A stretch of DNA of 64,000 nt from Paraburkholderia kururiensis JCM 10599 = LMG 19447. GTDB lineage: Bacteria > Pseudomonadota > Gammaproteobacteria > Burkholderiales > Burkholderiaceae. The DNA is taken from positions 208,900 to 272,899 of the forward strand of contig NZ_RJZE01000008.1 in assembly GCF_003986935.1 (NCBI RefSeq), written 5' to 3'. Under the pieces are notes generated by a model that was given only the letters and a program-made list of their open reading frames with translations, made no database searches and was not told the DNA's origin. Each line of letters opens with the position of its first letter. The stretch's first letter is position 1. The translations under genes and the position numbers were made by a program. Shown here in pieces: positions 9,264 through 17,499 of this stretch.

Positions 9264-10919
9264 ATGACGAGCCTCGTCGTGCTGCTGCCCTCGATTCACG
9301 CTATCGACGCGAAGCCGCTCGATATGCAGGCCTGGCACCGCGTGCGGGTGCGCTATGCGTTATTCGATCGCCACGAGCAGATCGTTCACGCGGACGCGTG
9401 TTTGTCCGATGCGTTGCCGAAGGCGCAAACCGCCGTGCTGATTTTCTCGGCGCGCGACACACTGTTGCTCGAAGCAAGCCTGCCGCCTGTCGCCGGGCCG
9501 AAGCTGCGCAAGCTGCTGCCCAACGTGGTGGAAGAATTTTTGATCGACGATGCGCGGCGCAGCCACATTGCCGTTGCGCCCGCGCAGAAGGGCGAGGCAA
9601 ACCGCGCGCTTGCGGTGGTGGATCGCGAGCGGTTCGGGGCGGTGGTTCGATGGTTCGCGGCGATGGGCTATGGACGGGTGCGGGCGGTGCCGCTGGTTCA
9701 CTGTTTGCCTGCGCCGGCAGACGGACCGCAGGACGAGGCGGCCGAGGAGGCTGAAGCGAGGCGCGAGCCTGGACTCGCACTCGAAGACGAGGACGCGCGG
9801 GAGGCATCGCCACTCGCAAGCCAGACGGAAGCACGCGATGCCAGACGCCATGCAGGCGTGTTGATCGTGCGACGTGCATCGGTCGAGCGAGGCGATCAGG
9901 TCACGCAGATCGAGGCCGAAGCTCAAGCAGCGGCACAGGCCGTCGTCGTTCAGCACGCTACACAGGCACACGCCACGTACGCGGCATACGCCAACAGGCA
10001 CGCGGATATCGACACCGAACCGCTCCACGACGCGGGCGCCCCTTCCGCGGAGCAAGTGGACCACGTCGAACTCGCGATTCGCCAGGGGCGCACCGGCTTC
10101 GGCATGGATGTGCGGGCCGACTGTCTCGACACGACGATTGCAGAACTCGCGCGGCGCGGCACGCTGCAAGTCTGGGCGTTGACCGCCTCGGGCACGGCAG
10201 ACGCCGCGAACGTGCCGCAAGCGCATGACACAGGCACGCCAGACAACGCGCACAGCGCGGCGCAAACGAACGCCGGTCATCACGGCGATCCGGCGAACCC
10301 GTCGCGAACCGCGGCGCACACCGCTTTCCCACTCGCCGTACAAGGCTTTGCCTGGGACCATCTCGCGCGCAATGCGCTCGCGTGCCCGTTCGACCTGTGT
10401 CAGTTCGAATTTGCGAACGCGGGTCGCGGGCAGGCAGGTGATCGAGGCGCACTGCGCCCATGGTGGCCGGCTATCGCGCTTGTCGCGGCATCGCTCGTGG
10501 CTTCGATTGCGGCCATTAACGTTCAGTGGCTGCAACTGCGGCACCGGCAAGACGCATTGAACGCGCGGATGACCGAGCTCGTGAAAACCGCGTTCCCCGG
10601 CATCACGCTGATTCTCGATCCGTCCACGCAGATGCAGATCGAACTCAAGCGGCTGCGCAGCGCCGCAGGCGAACTGCGCGCCGACGACTACCTGGTGCTG
10701 GCCGCCGCGCTCTCGCGCGCCCTGGGCCCCATTCCATCGAGCGCCATCGCCACGCTCGACTATAGCGACGGCGCGCTCGCCGTCATGTTCAAGCCGGACA
10801 CGACGATCGATGGTGAGGGCCTGCGCCGGCGTCTGCTCGCACAAGGCGTCGCCACGAAGGAAGACAACGGCAAATGGATGCTCGGCTCGCTCAACTCCAC
10901 GCCGCGCGCGCCGCGCTGA
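9264..10919 (+). CDS. gspL: Type II secretion assembly protein GspL, enlarged
   Basis: 551 aa. The N-terminal cytoplasmic actin-like domain (about 1-150) has L-P-P-V and L-P-N-V-V-E-E-F-L-I-D-D, the usual GspE-binding face. One transmembrane helix lies near 400-420, then a ferredoxin-like periplasmic domain (L-K-R-L-R-S-A-A-G-E-L, L-D-Y-S-D-G-A). GspL proteins are usually nearer 400-460 aa. The extra length is a low-complexity His/Ala/Asp/Gln-rich linker at roughly 160-380. Overlaps gspM by 46 bp. Confidence 0.88.
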   Translation: MTSLVVLLPSIHAIDAKPLDMQAWHRVRVRYALFDRHEQIVHADACLSDALPKAQTAVLIFSARDTLLLEASLPPVAGPKLRKLLPNVVEEFLIDDARRSHIAVAPAQKGEANRALAVVDRERFGAVVRWFAAMGYGRVRAVPLVHCLPAPADGPQDEAAEEAEARREPGLALEDEDAREASPLASQTEARDARRHAGVLIVRRASVERGDQVTQIEAEAQAAAQAVVVQHATQAHATYAAYANRHADIDTEPLHDAGAPSAEQVDHVELAIRQGRTGFGMDVRADCLDTTIAELARRGTLQVWALTASGTADAANVPQAHDTGTPDNAHSAAQTNAGHHGDPANPSRTAAHTAFPLAVQGFAWDHLARNALACPFDLCQFEFANAGRGQAGDRGALRPWWPAIALVAASLVASIAAINVQWLQLRHRQDALNARMTELVKTAFPGITLILDPSTQMQIELKRLRSAAGELRADDYLVLAAALSRALGPIPSSAIATLDYSDGALAVMFKPDTTIDGEGLRRRLLAQGVATKEDNGKWMLGSLNSTPRAPR

Positions 10920-11395
10920 GCGGCTGGTTCGAGGCCCGCGCGCCGCGCGAGCGCCTGCTGCTCGCGGTGGGCGGCACGGTGCTGCTCGTCGCCTTCGTCT
11001 ACACCGTGCTGTGGGAGCCCGCATACGAGGGGCGCGCGCGCATCGCGGCCGGCTTGCCGAGGCTCGATGCCCAACTCGCGCAGATGCAAGGGCAAACAGA
11101 CGAAGCGCGGCGCCTGCGTGCCGCAGCGGCCGTGCACGCGCCGCAAGGCAACGCATTGCGCGACGCGCTGGCGGCCTCGCTCACGCAGGCGGGCATGGCC
11201 GAGGCGCGCGTCGTCGCGACGGGCGATAACGTGCAGATCGACGCGAAAGCGGTGCCCTTCGCCGCGTGGATGACGTGGCTCGACCAGGTGCGCCGCGAGC
11301 AGCACGTGCGCGTCGTCAACGCGCATGCAAGCGCCGAATCGCGTGTCGGGCTGGCGACCGTTTCGGCCACGCTGCAACCGGCAGCGCAGCAGTAA
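10874..11395 (+). CDS. gspM: Type II secretion protein GspM
   Basis: 173 aa. Short cytoplasmic N-terminus with R-A-P-R-E-R, a transmembrane helix about 28-46, then a periplasmic coiled region and a small alpha/beta domain, as in GspM. Starts inside the end of gspL, indicating translational coupling. Last gene of this forward gsp run; no gspN follows. Confidence 0.88.
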   Translation: MDARLAQLHAARAALSGWFEARAPRERLLLAVGGTVLLVAFVYTVLWEPAYEGRARIAAGLPRLDAQLAQMQGQTDEARRLRAAAAVHAPQGNALRDALAASLTQAGMAEARVVATGDNVQIDAKAVPFAAWMTWLDQVRREQHVRVVNAHASAESRVGLATVSATLQPAAQQ

Positions 11396-11430
11396 AGATC
11401 GATGCCGCAAAAAAACGGCTCGCCACAGGC

Positions 11431-11522
11431 GCGCCTCGTCACCAACGCGCCTCGTCACCAACACGTCTCGCCACCAACGCGTCTCGCCACTAACTCGCCT
11501 CGTCACTAACTCGCCCACCAAC
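11431..11522. repeat. Tandem 16-bp repeat array
   Basis: Five full copies and one partial copy of a 16-bp unit close to GCGCCTCGTCACCAAC, drifting to TCGCCTCGTCACTAAC, between gspM and the STN protein. No spacer structure, so not a CRISPR. Confidence 0.9.
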
Positions 11523-11691
11523 ACACGCGCTGCTTCATCGTCCCCAGGCCCCACGCTCTCACCTTCGCCCCACGTCACCGGACTGTCACAGTCTTTACCT
11601 ATCGTATGACGTTCGCATTTTTCCGGCGGGCGCCATTCGTTCGGGGCAGGCGCCATCTGCCGGGCGCATCCTCTTTTCCGGCCATTGACTC

Positions 11692-12438
11692 ATGAGACGT
11701 TCATGGACGCCCACCGGTGTCCTGGCGCTGATCGCATGCCTGATGTTTGCCGCTTTCACGGCGCGTTGCGCCGAGGCGCAGCAGGCGGGACGAGACAGTC
11801 GAGCCGCGGATGCAGTCCGTTTCGATCTGCCCGCGCAGCCGCTGTCCCAGGCCTTGCAAGCGTTTGCGCACGTCACGGATCTGGTCGTACTGGCGCCCGC
11901 GCCGTTGCTGGAAGGGCGCACGAGTAGCGCCTTGAGCGGAGACTACGCGCCGCGCGATGCGCTCGAGCGCCTGCTGGCCGGCACCGGATTGCGTGCGGAT
12001 TTCACGGGGCCGGACGAGGCGATCATCGTGGCACAGCCGGAAGGGGCAGCCTCGACGCCGCCAGCCGCGGCAGGCAGCGATCCGGCAAGCGCCGCGCCGC
12101 CGACGGACGGCATGAGCGGCAACGACGAACAACGCGCCTACGCAGCCACGCTGCAGGCGCGCATGACTGACGCGCTGTGCGCGCAGCCCGCGACCGTGCC
12201 GGGCAGTTACCGGCTGGTGGCGCAACTGCGTATCGACGACAAGGGGACGGTAGTGGCGGTCAACCTGGTGGCATCGAGCGGCCTCGCCTCGCGCGACGCG
12301 GCCATCGTGCGCGCACTGCGGCGGATGAGGCTCGATTCGGCGCCGCCCGCGGGCGTGCCCGAGCCCGTCACGATCCTATTGCGGCCGGTCGGCAGCGGCG
12401 TGCACTTTCGCTGCCCGCAGCCGGACGAACGGAACTAG
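11692..12438 (+). CDS. VreA-like STN-domain signalling protein (no TonB receptor barrel)
   Basis: 248 aa with a Sec signal peptide (cut near A-E-A-Q). Residues about 40-115 form an STN domain (F-D-L-P-A-Q-P-L-S-Q-A-L-Q-A-F), the signalling module of TonB-dependent transducers. After a Pro/Ala/Ser linker, about 150-240 look like a TonB C-terminal domain (G-S-Y-R-L-V-A-Q-L-R-I-D-D-K-G). No beta-barrel follows. This matches VreA of the P. aeruginosa PUMA3 system, a periplasmic signal donor for an ECF sigma/anti-sigma pair. The sigma gene starts 6 bp after the stop, so they are surely co-transcribed. Confidence 0.8.
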   Translation: MRRSWTPTGVLALIACLMFAAFTARCAEAQQAGRDSRAADAVRFDLPAQPLSQALQAFAHVTDLVVLAPAPLLEGRTSSALSGDYAPRDALERLLAGTGLRADFTGPDEAIIVAQPEGAASTPPAAAGSDPASAAPPTDGMSGNDEQRAYAATLQARMTDALCAQPATVPGSYRLVAQLRIDDKGTVVAVNLVASSGLASRDAAIVRALRRMRLDSAPPAGVPEPVTILLRPVGSGVHFRCPQPDERN

Positions 12439-12444
12439 TCCGCC

Positions 12445-12993
12445 ATGGCCGACAGCACCCGCTCCCAGTTGAGGAAGCTTCTGGCCTCGCGCTACGCGTA
12501 TCTGGTGAGGCGTCTCGAGCGCGTGACGGGATCGAAGGACGGCGCCACCGACGCCCTGCACGAAACGTGGCTGCGTCTGGAAAACGCGAACGTCACGACG
12601 CAGGTGGCCAACGCGGACGCCTACATTCTCGGCATGGCCAACAACGTCGCCATCGACCAGCATCGGCGCGAGCGCCGGCATCTGCACGACGACGACGTCG
12701 AAACCCTGATGGACGTGCCCGACGAACTCGCGGACCCCGCGCGCATCGTCGAAGCGCGGCGCAAGGTGGAAGCCCTGAAAGACGTGCTGCGCGGCCTCAC
12801 GCCGCGGCGTCGGGCCATTCTGATCGCGGCGCGCGTGGACGGCCTGCTGAACCGCGAGATCGCGGAGCAGTTCGGCATTTCGCTGCGGCTCGTGGAAAGC
12901 GAACTGAGCGCGGCGCTGAAGTATTGCCTGCAGCGTGTCCAGGAGGCGGGCGACGCCTACCCCGGTTCGCGCAGCGGGCCCCGTAAATTTTGA
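12445..12993 (+). CDS. FecI/VreI-like ECF RNA polymerase sigma factor
   Basis: 182 aa. Region 2 about 10-80 (A-L-H-E-T-W-L-R-L, A-Y-I-L-G-M-A-N-N-V-A-I-D) and region 4 about 112-165 (L-R-G-L-T-P-R-R-R-A-I-L, helix-turn-helix L-N-R-E-I-A-E-Q-F-G-I-S). Length and motifs fit the FecI iron/surface-signalling ECF group. It lies between an STN protein and a FecR-type anti-sigma, the VreA-VreI-VreR order. Candidate targets are the surrounding secretion genes; no promoter motif could be assigned. Confidence 0.9.
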   Translation: MADSTRSQLRKLLASRYAYLVRRLERVTGSKDGATDALHETWLRLENANVTTQVANADAYILGMANNVAIDQHRRERRHLHDDDVETLMDVPDELADPARIVEARRKVEALKDVLRGLTPRRRAILIAARVDGLLNREIAEQFGISLRLVESELSAALKYCLQRVQEAGDAYPGSRSGPRKF

Positions 12994-13004
12994 GCCTCAT
13001 TGCA

Positions 13005-14015
13005 ATGACCAAAGCTGAAGCCGATTCCGTCGACCTCGCGCAGGAAGAAGCGCGCGCGTGGCTGCTGCGCCTGCGTTCGGGGAACGCAGGCCCGGCCGAT
13101 GCCGCGGCGTTCGGCGAGTGGTGCGCCGACCATCCGCAGACGGCTCAGCTGTTGCGCGAAACGTGGAGTTCGTTGCGCACGGCGGCAGCGGAGATCGCGC
13201 AGGAAGAGCGGGCGTCGGGCCGGTCGTGGGCCGGCGTGGCGCAGCGCGAGCGTGCCGTGCGGACCGGCCGGCGCGCCTTCGTCGGGTTCGCGGTGGCGGC
13301 GGGCGCGTCGTGGCTCGCGCTGCGTCCGCCCATGCAGTTGTGGCCGTCGCTGGGCGACATGGCCGCGGACTACTACACGGGCACGGGCGAGCAGCGCCGC
13401 ATCGCGCTCTCGGACCGTGTGAGCGTCGAACTGAATACGCAGACGCGTCTCGACGTGCTGCCCATGCGCGTGGCCGCGCGCGGCGTGGAACTGGTGGACG
13501 GCGAAGCCGAATTCGACGCGGCTGCGCCTGCCGCAGGCCGCGTCGCGCCCATCCAGCCGGTGACGGTTGTGGCGGGCAAGGGCCGCATGCAGGCCCAGGT
13601 GGCGCGTTTCAACGTGCGCCGCACGGGCGCCGAGGTGTGCGTGACCTGCGTATCGGGCTGGCTCGTGCTCGACCATCCCGTGCAGCGGGCGCGCGGCGAC
13701 CTCACGCTGCGCGCAGGCGAGCAGATCATTTACGACGACCGCCACGTGCGGCCCGTCACGCGCACTGATGCAGCGGCCGTCACCGCGTGGCGCCGCGGCG
13801 TGCTGGTGTTCAACGGCGTGCCGCTTGCCGAGGTGATCGACGAGATCAACCGCTACCGGCCCGGCAAGGTCGTGCTGCGCAACGCGGCGCTGGGCCAGAA
13901 CCGCATTCAGGCGCAATTCCCCATTACGCGGCTCGACGACGTGCTCGACATGATGGGGCGCCTGTACGGCGCGCGCGTGATGCGGCTGCCGGGCAATATC
14001 GTGCTGCTGAGCTGA
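13005..14015 (+). CDS. FecR/VreR-like anti-sigma regulator
   Basis: 336 aa from the ATG at 13005; a TTG at 12990 overlapping the sigma gene is the alternative. Order: DUF4880-type anti-sigma domain (10-55: A-W-L-L-R-L-R-S-G, F-G-E-W, H-P-Q-T-A), one transmembrane segment about 82-100, FecR periplasmic beta domain about 115-225, and a C-terminal STN-like fold (V-L-V-F-N-G-V-P-L-A-E-V-I-D-E-I-N-R-Y). It should hold the sigma factor inactive until the STN partner signals. Confidence 0.9.
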   Translation: MTKAEADSVDLAQEEARAWLLRLRSGNAGPADAAAFGEWCADHPQTAQLLRETWSSLRTAAAEIAQEERASGRSWAGVAQRERAVRTGRRAFVGFAVAAGASWLALRPPMQLWPSLGDMAADYYTGTGEQRRIALSDRVSVELNTQTRLDVLPMRVAARGVELVDGEAEFDAAAPAAGRVAPIQPVTVVAGKGRMQAQVARFNVRRTGAEVCVTCVSGWLVLDHPVQRARGDLTLRAGEQIIYDDRHVRPVTRTDAAAVTAWRRGVLVFNGVPLAEVIDEINRYRPGKVVLRNAALGQNRIQAQFPITRLDDVLDMMGRLYGARVMRLPGNIVLLS

Positions 14016-14310
14016 ACGCAACCGGCGTGCGCTGCGGTACGAACGTGTGCCGCGTAGCCGCGTGCGCTTCGCGCTTTGCGGGTTACACCCCGCTCCATCC
14101 GACCTGATCTATGAGGGCCTCTGGAAAGCGGCCCGGCCACGTCGCAGCTGCGGGCGGGTAGCCGGGCGGCCTGCGCATGTCTTGCGTGTGCCGCGGGCGC
14201 AGGACGGTGCGCCAGGGCCTGGCGCGGTCTCGCATGACGGAGGAAGGCAAGGACACAAGGGGCGCTCGCCACGCGCGAGCGGGTTCATCTCAGCGTGAGC
14301 GGTGGCGGAC

Positions 14311-14562
14311 ATGAAAGCATCGCAACTGCATGACTCTTCTCGCCACACGCACGCCGCTTCTGTGCAGATTCGCGACGGGGCCGTGCGCTGGGTGCTCTGG
14401 TTGCGCTCGCGCGACGCGAATGAGGCCGACCGCGAAGCGTTCCGGCGCTGGCGCACGCAGAGCGACGACCACGCGCGCGCGGCGCGCGACATCATCTGGC
14501 TCTGGACGATGCTCGGCATGCTGGGCCGCGACGCCGCGGACTGGGCGTCGCCCATTCACTGA
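14311..14562 (+). CDS. Stand-alone FecR-N-terminal (DUF4880-like) microprotein
   Basis: 83 aa from the ATG at 14311 (a GTG at 14302 is possible). It has A-V-R-W-V-L-W-L-R-S, D-R-E-A-F-R-R-W and D-D-H-A-R-A-A, the same pattern as the anti-sigma domain at the start of the FecR protein at 13005. It stops after a short hydrophobic stretch, without FecR periplasmic domain. Could be a soluble second anti-sigma or a truncated duplicate. Coding status rests on the clear domain match. Confidence 0.6.
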   Translation: MKASQLHDSSRHTHAASVQIRDGAVRWVLWLRSRDANEADREAFRRWRTQSDDHARAARDIIWLWTMLGMLGRDAADWASPIH

Positions 14563-14795
14563 ACCGCGCTTCACTGAGCCGTTATTTGCCGCGCCGTTGT
14601 GCCGCGAGCCGCATGTAGGGGCCGCCCGCGCGGGCTGAGGCGTCACTTCGCCCCTTCGCCCCTTCGCCGTTTGCTGCACTTGTTGCGCTTGCCGCGGTCA
14701 TCGCCCATGCGCGTGCCCGCGTGCATTCGAACGTTCGTCTGCGGGTTAGCGCGGCTCGCTTCGACCTAGTTTATGTAAGCGATGCCGCGTGCGCT

Positions 14796-15644
14796 TCAGG
14801 TGGACGCCGGGCCGTCTGAGGCGTTGGCGCGAGCGGCGGACCAGGCCGCGTCGAGCGGGTCGTCGGCGGAGCGATACGGTTCGAGCAGAAAGGGAAAACG
14901 TTCGGCGAACGGTGCGGATTCTTGCAAGGAGACGATATGGTTGATCATCCATTGCAGCAGATCGCTTCCCTGCCGGATCTGGGCCGCGCTCCAGGCCGGC
15001 ATCGTCGAAAACAGGGCGGCAAAGCCGCTCCAGCGCGAAGGCCGGTCGCTGATAGCGGGCCGGATGTAGGTGTTCAGGCACACGTCGGTGCTTTCGTTGA
15101 GCGCGCCGACGAAGAGGCCATTCGGCGTGGGCACGCCCACCTGCTGCCACTTTTGCGCGATCGCGAGCGTACGTACCACGCGCGCGAGCACGAAAGCCGT
15201 GTCCGTTTCGCTTCCGATATCCGCTACCGACATCACGCCATTGCGCTGCATGCAGCGCGCCACCGCGTGAGGCCGGATCGTGTTCGACGCGAAGCTGCGC
15301 AGCACGAGATCGGGCACGGCGAGGTCGAGCTGGAATTCGCGCAGCCCGTGCTCCGCGCTCATGGTGGAGAAATTCAGGAAGAGGCCTTCGCGTTCACCCA
15401 CGGTGCCCACGTAGGGTTCGAGTCCGAGCCGAATGAGCTTCGGCGCGATCTGGCGTTCGAGCAGCCGCATCAGATTGCGGCGATTGCGCGTGCCGCTGAA
15501 TTGATCGATGGCGCGCGTGATGACGTCGGCAATTTCCCCGCGTCGTTCTTCGGCGAAGAGGCGTGGGGAGCGGTTCAAATCGAACTTCGCGCGGCCATGC
15601 GCGACACGTGGATCGACAAACATGCCGGGTTCTCGCGGATCCAT
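14796..15644 (-). CDS. Conserved-looking protein of unknown function next to phdA-like gene
   Basis: About 282 aa from the ATG at 15644; the frame is open to an ATG at 15716, but that extension crosses a hairpin and looks non-coding. No signal peptide or transmembrane segment is obvious. Features: a basic helix R-N-R-R-N-L-M-R-L-L-E-R, V-A-R-C-M-Q-R, several Trp in the C-terminal half. Divergent from the transposase-derived PhdA-like gene, suggesting a shared promoter. I do not recognise the family and propose no function. Confidence 0.6.
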   Translation of the reverse strand: MDPREPGMFVDPRVAHGRAKFDLNRSPRLFAEERRGEIADVITRAIDQFSGTRNRRNLMRLLERQIAPKLIRLGLEPYVGTVGEREGLFLNFSTMSAEHGLREFQLDLAVPDLVLRSFASNTIRPHAVARCMQRNGVMSVADIGSETDTAFVLARVVRTLAIAQKWQQVGVPTPNGLFVGALNESTDVCLNTYIRPAISDRPSRWSGFAALFSTMPAWSAAQIRQGSDLLQWMINHIVSLQESAPFAERFPFLLEPYRSADDPLDAAWSAARANASDGPAST

Positions 15645-15681
15645 GGCAGGCGGCGTGCTGCGCCCGCGGAGCAGGCAGGAT

Positions 15682-15698
15682 AGCACGCGTGCTTTTTT
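15682..15698 (+). terminator. Short palindrome plus T-run between the divergent genes
   Basis: Twelve-base palindrome AGCACGCGTGCT followed by six T. It looks like a small intrinsic terminator on the plus strand, or a leftover element end, upstream of the transposase-derived gene. Confidence 0.35.
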
Positions 15699-15739
15699 AA
15701 GTCGGGTGCGGCGCAAGGCGGCCTGGCGCGCAGCCGTGC

Positions 15740-17476
15740 ATGCAGGCAGTGACGAAACAGGGGCGAGGGGAAGACGTGATACGCACGATCATGGAACGCT
15801 TTGTCGAGCAGAGCCCGATGGCCGTCATGACGAGGCTGGTGTTGCAGGCCGCGGTGCACGGGGAGTGGATGAGCGACGCGGCCCGACGCGGCGCTGCGGC
15901 GCTGCATGAGCCGACACATGAGCCTATGCACGAGCCCATGCACGAGCAGACGCGCGAGATGCTGTTCTCGCTCGCGGTGAAAGCGATGACGTCCATTCCT
16001 GCGCCGCATGGGCAGGCCGGTGCGGCCGCGAGTTTCGGCGCGGCACTTACGGCCTTGCACGACAGCGTGAGCAGGCTTCGCAGCGACTGGGGCCGCACGC
16101 TTGTGAAGGACTGCGCCGAGCTGCTCGCGCCGGCCGCTTCGCCGCGGCGGCGCGAACGCCCTGCAACCGTAGCGGGTTTTCGCGTGCGCGTGCTCGATAG
16201 CACGCTGGTCTCGCCCGCCGTCGCCTGTATGGCGCCTGCGGGCGCGTGCGGACGCGCCACCGTGAATGCCGTCGACACCAGCAACACCGCAGCGGCACCG
16301 CGAGCGTTGCCCGTCTACGATCCCGACCTCGCGATGGTGGTGGATCTCCTGCCGTACGAACGCGGCTTCGTGCACGAGCGGGGACTGGCCGCGAAGCTCC
16401 TGGAATCGGTTCGCGCGGGCGAGCTATGGATCATGGACGGCCGCTTCGGCGCCAATGCCGTGCTGGCCGGCTGGCCGCGCGGCGGCAGTGCGTTCGTCGT
16501 GCGCGAACATGCCTGCATGCCGGTGCCGTGTAGCGAACTCGAGCCGGCTCGCGCAGTGACGTTGATCGACGGCGACGCGGTGTACGAGCAGCGCGTGAGT
16601 CTTTCCGATGGCTGCGGGGCCTCGCTCGTATTTCGGCGCATCGAATGGCGGCGTCACGAGGCGCGCGACGGTACGCAAACCTCTGTCGTCGTGCTGACCA
16701 ACGTGCCCGCGGCGCAACTGGACGCGGCACGCGTGATCGAATTGTCGTGCCGACCGTGGAGCGAGACATTGCCGCTGCCGCTCGATGCCATCTTCGATGG
16801 CGGTACGCTCGCCGTGGTGCCGCCGCGTGCGGCGCTGCTGGCGTCCGGCATTGCCGCGCTCGCCTGGAACGCCCTCAGCGCGATGCTGGCCGCCGTGAGC
16901 GGCGAGCTCGAGCTCGACGAACGCGATGTGAGCCGTCTGCCTGCGTATATCGCGGCGGGCGTGGAGGCCACCTACGCGGGCATGATGATCGCGTTGCCGC
17001 CCGAAGGCTGGGGCCGCTACGATCAGCTCACCGCGACGGAGCTGGGCGAGATCGTGCGTCACCTCGCCATTCACGTGGACCCGCGCAGCGAGCGCAGAAA
17101 ACGCCGCGAAAACAAGGTCTCTGCGCGCGCCCAGGCGAGGCTGCGCAACGCGACGCTCGATAGCCTCCTGCGCGACGAGGCCGACTTCGACGTGGCCGGG
17201 CCGCTGAAGCTGCGCACCATCGCCATGGCCACACGCGACTTCAGCAGCAACCCGTCGAAGGCGCTGCGCGATGCCGGCGAAGCGCTCGTGATGGTGACCA
17301 AATACAACCGGCCCATCGCGCTGCTCGTCTCGATCGAAGACTGGAACCGCCTGCTTGGCGAAGTGCGCGAGACGAGTCTTGACCGGCTCTCGCTCGGTTA
17401 TGCGTCGGCGTTGGCGCCGGGTTTGGCGAATCTGCCGCCCGCGGCGGTTGCGGTGGGCGAACCTTCGTTGAACTGA
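15740..17476 (+). CDS. Domesticated IS4-type transposase fused to a Phd antitoxin-like domain (PhdA-like)
   Basis: 578 aa (a start at 15791, M-E-R-F-V-E-Q-S-P, is also plausible). Residues 1-470 follow an IS4-family transposase from end to end: E-R-F-V-E-Q-S-P-M-A-V-M, first catalytic Asp in V-L-D-S-T, second in L-W-I-M-D-G-R-F, and a Glu in C-R-P-W-S-E. The Y(2)R(3)E(6)K signature reads L-SC-R-PWS-E-TLPLPL-D, so Tyr and Lys are lost. Residues about 490-545 are a Phd/YefM-like domain (R-D-F-S-S-N-P-S-K-A-L-R, R-P-I-A-L-L-V-S-I-E-D-W). No terminal repeats or toxin gene were seen. From memory P. aeruginosa PhdA (PA0691) sits between pdtA and pdtB and is the likely counterpart. Confidence 0.75.
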   Translation: MQAVTKQGRGEDVIRTIMERFVEQSPMAVMTRLVLQAAVHGEWMSDAARRGAAALHEPTHEPMHEPMHEQTREMLFSLAVKAMTSIPAPHGQAGAAASFGAALTALHDSVSRLRSDWGRTLVKDCAELLAPAASPRRRERPATVAGFRVRVLDSTLVSPAVACMAPAGACGRATVNAVDTSNTAAAPRALPVYDPDLAMVVDLLPYERGFVHERGLAAKLLESVRAGELWIMDGRFGANAVLAGWPRGGSAFVVREHACMPVPCSELEPARAVTLIDGDAVYEQRVSLSDGCGASLVFRRIEWRRHEARDGTQTSVVVLTNVPAAQLDAARVIELSCRPWSETLPLPLDAIFDGGTLAVVPPRAALLASGIAALAWNALSAMLAAVSGELELDERDVSRLPAYIAAGVEATYAGMMIALPPEGWGRYDQLTATELGEIVRHLAIHVDPRSERRKRRENKVSARAQARLRNATLDSLLRDEADFDVAGPLKLRTIAMATRDFSSNPSKALRDAGEALVMVTKYNRPIALLVSIEDWNRLLGEVRETSLDRLSLGYASALAPGLANLPPAAVAVGEPSLN

Positions 17477-17499
17477 TCCGCGAGCGTGAGGCAAGCCTG

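Noticed and set aside
15740..17476. Active IS4 insertion sequence
   Set aside because: No inverted repeats or target duplication seen, signature residues changed, and a Phd domain is fused; treated as domesticated.
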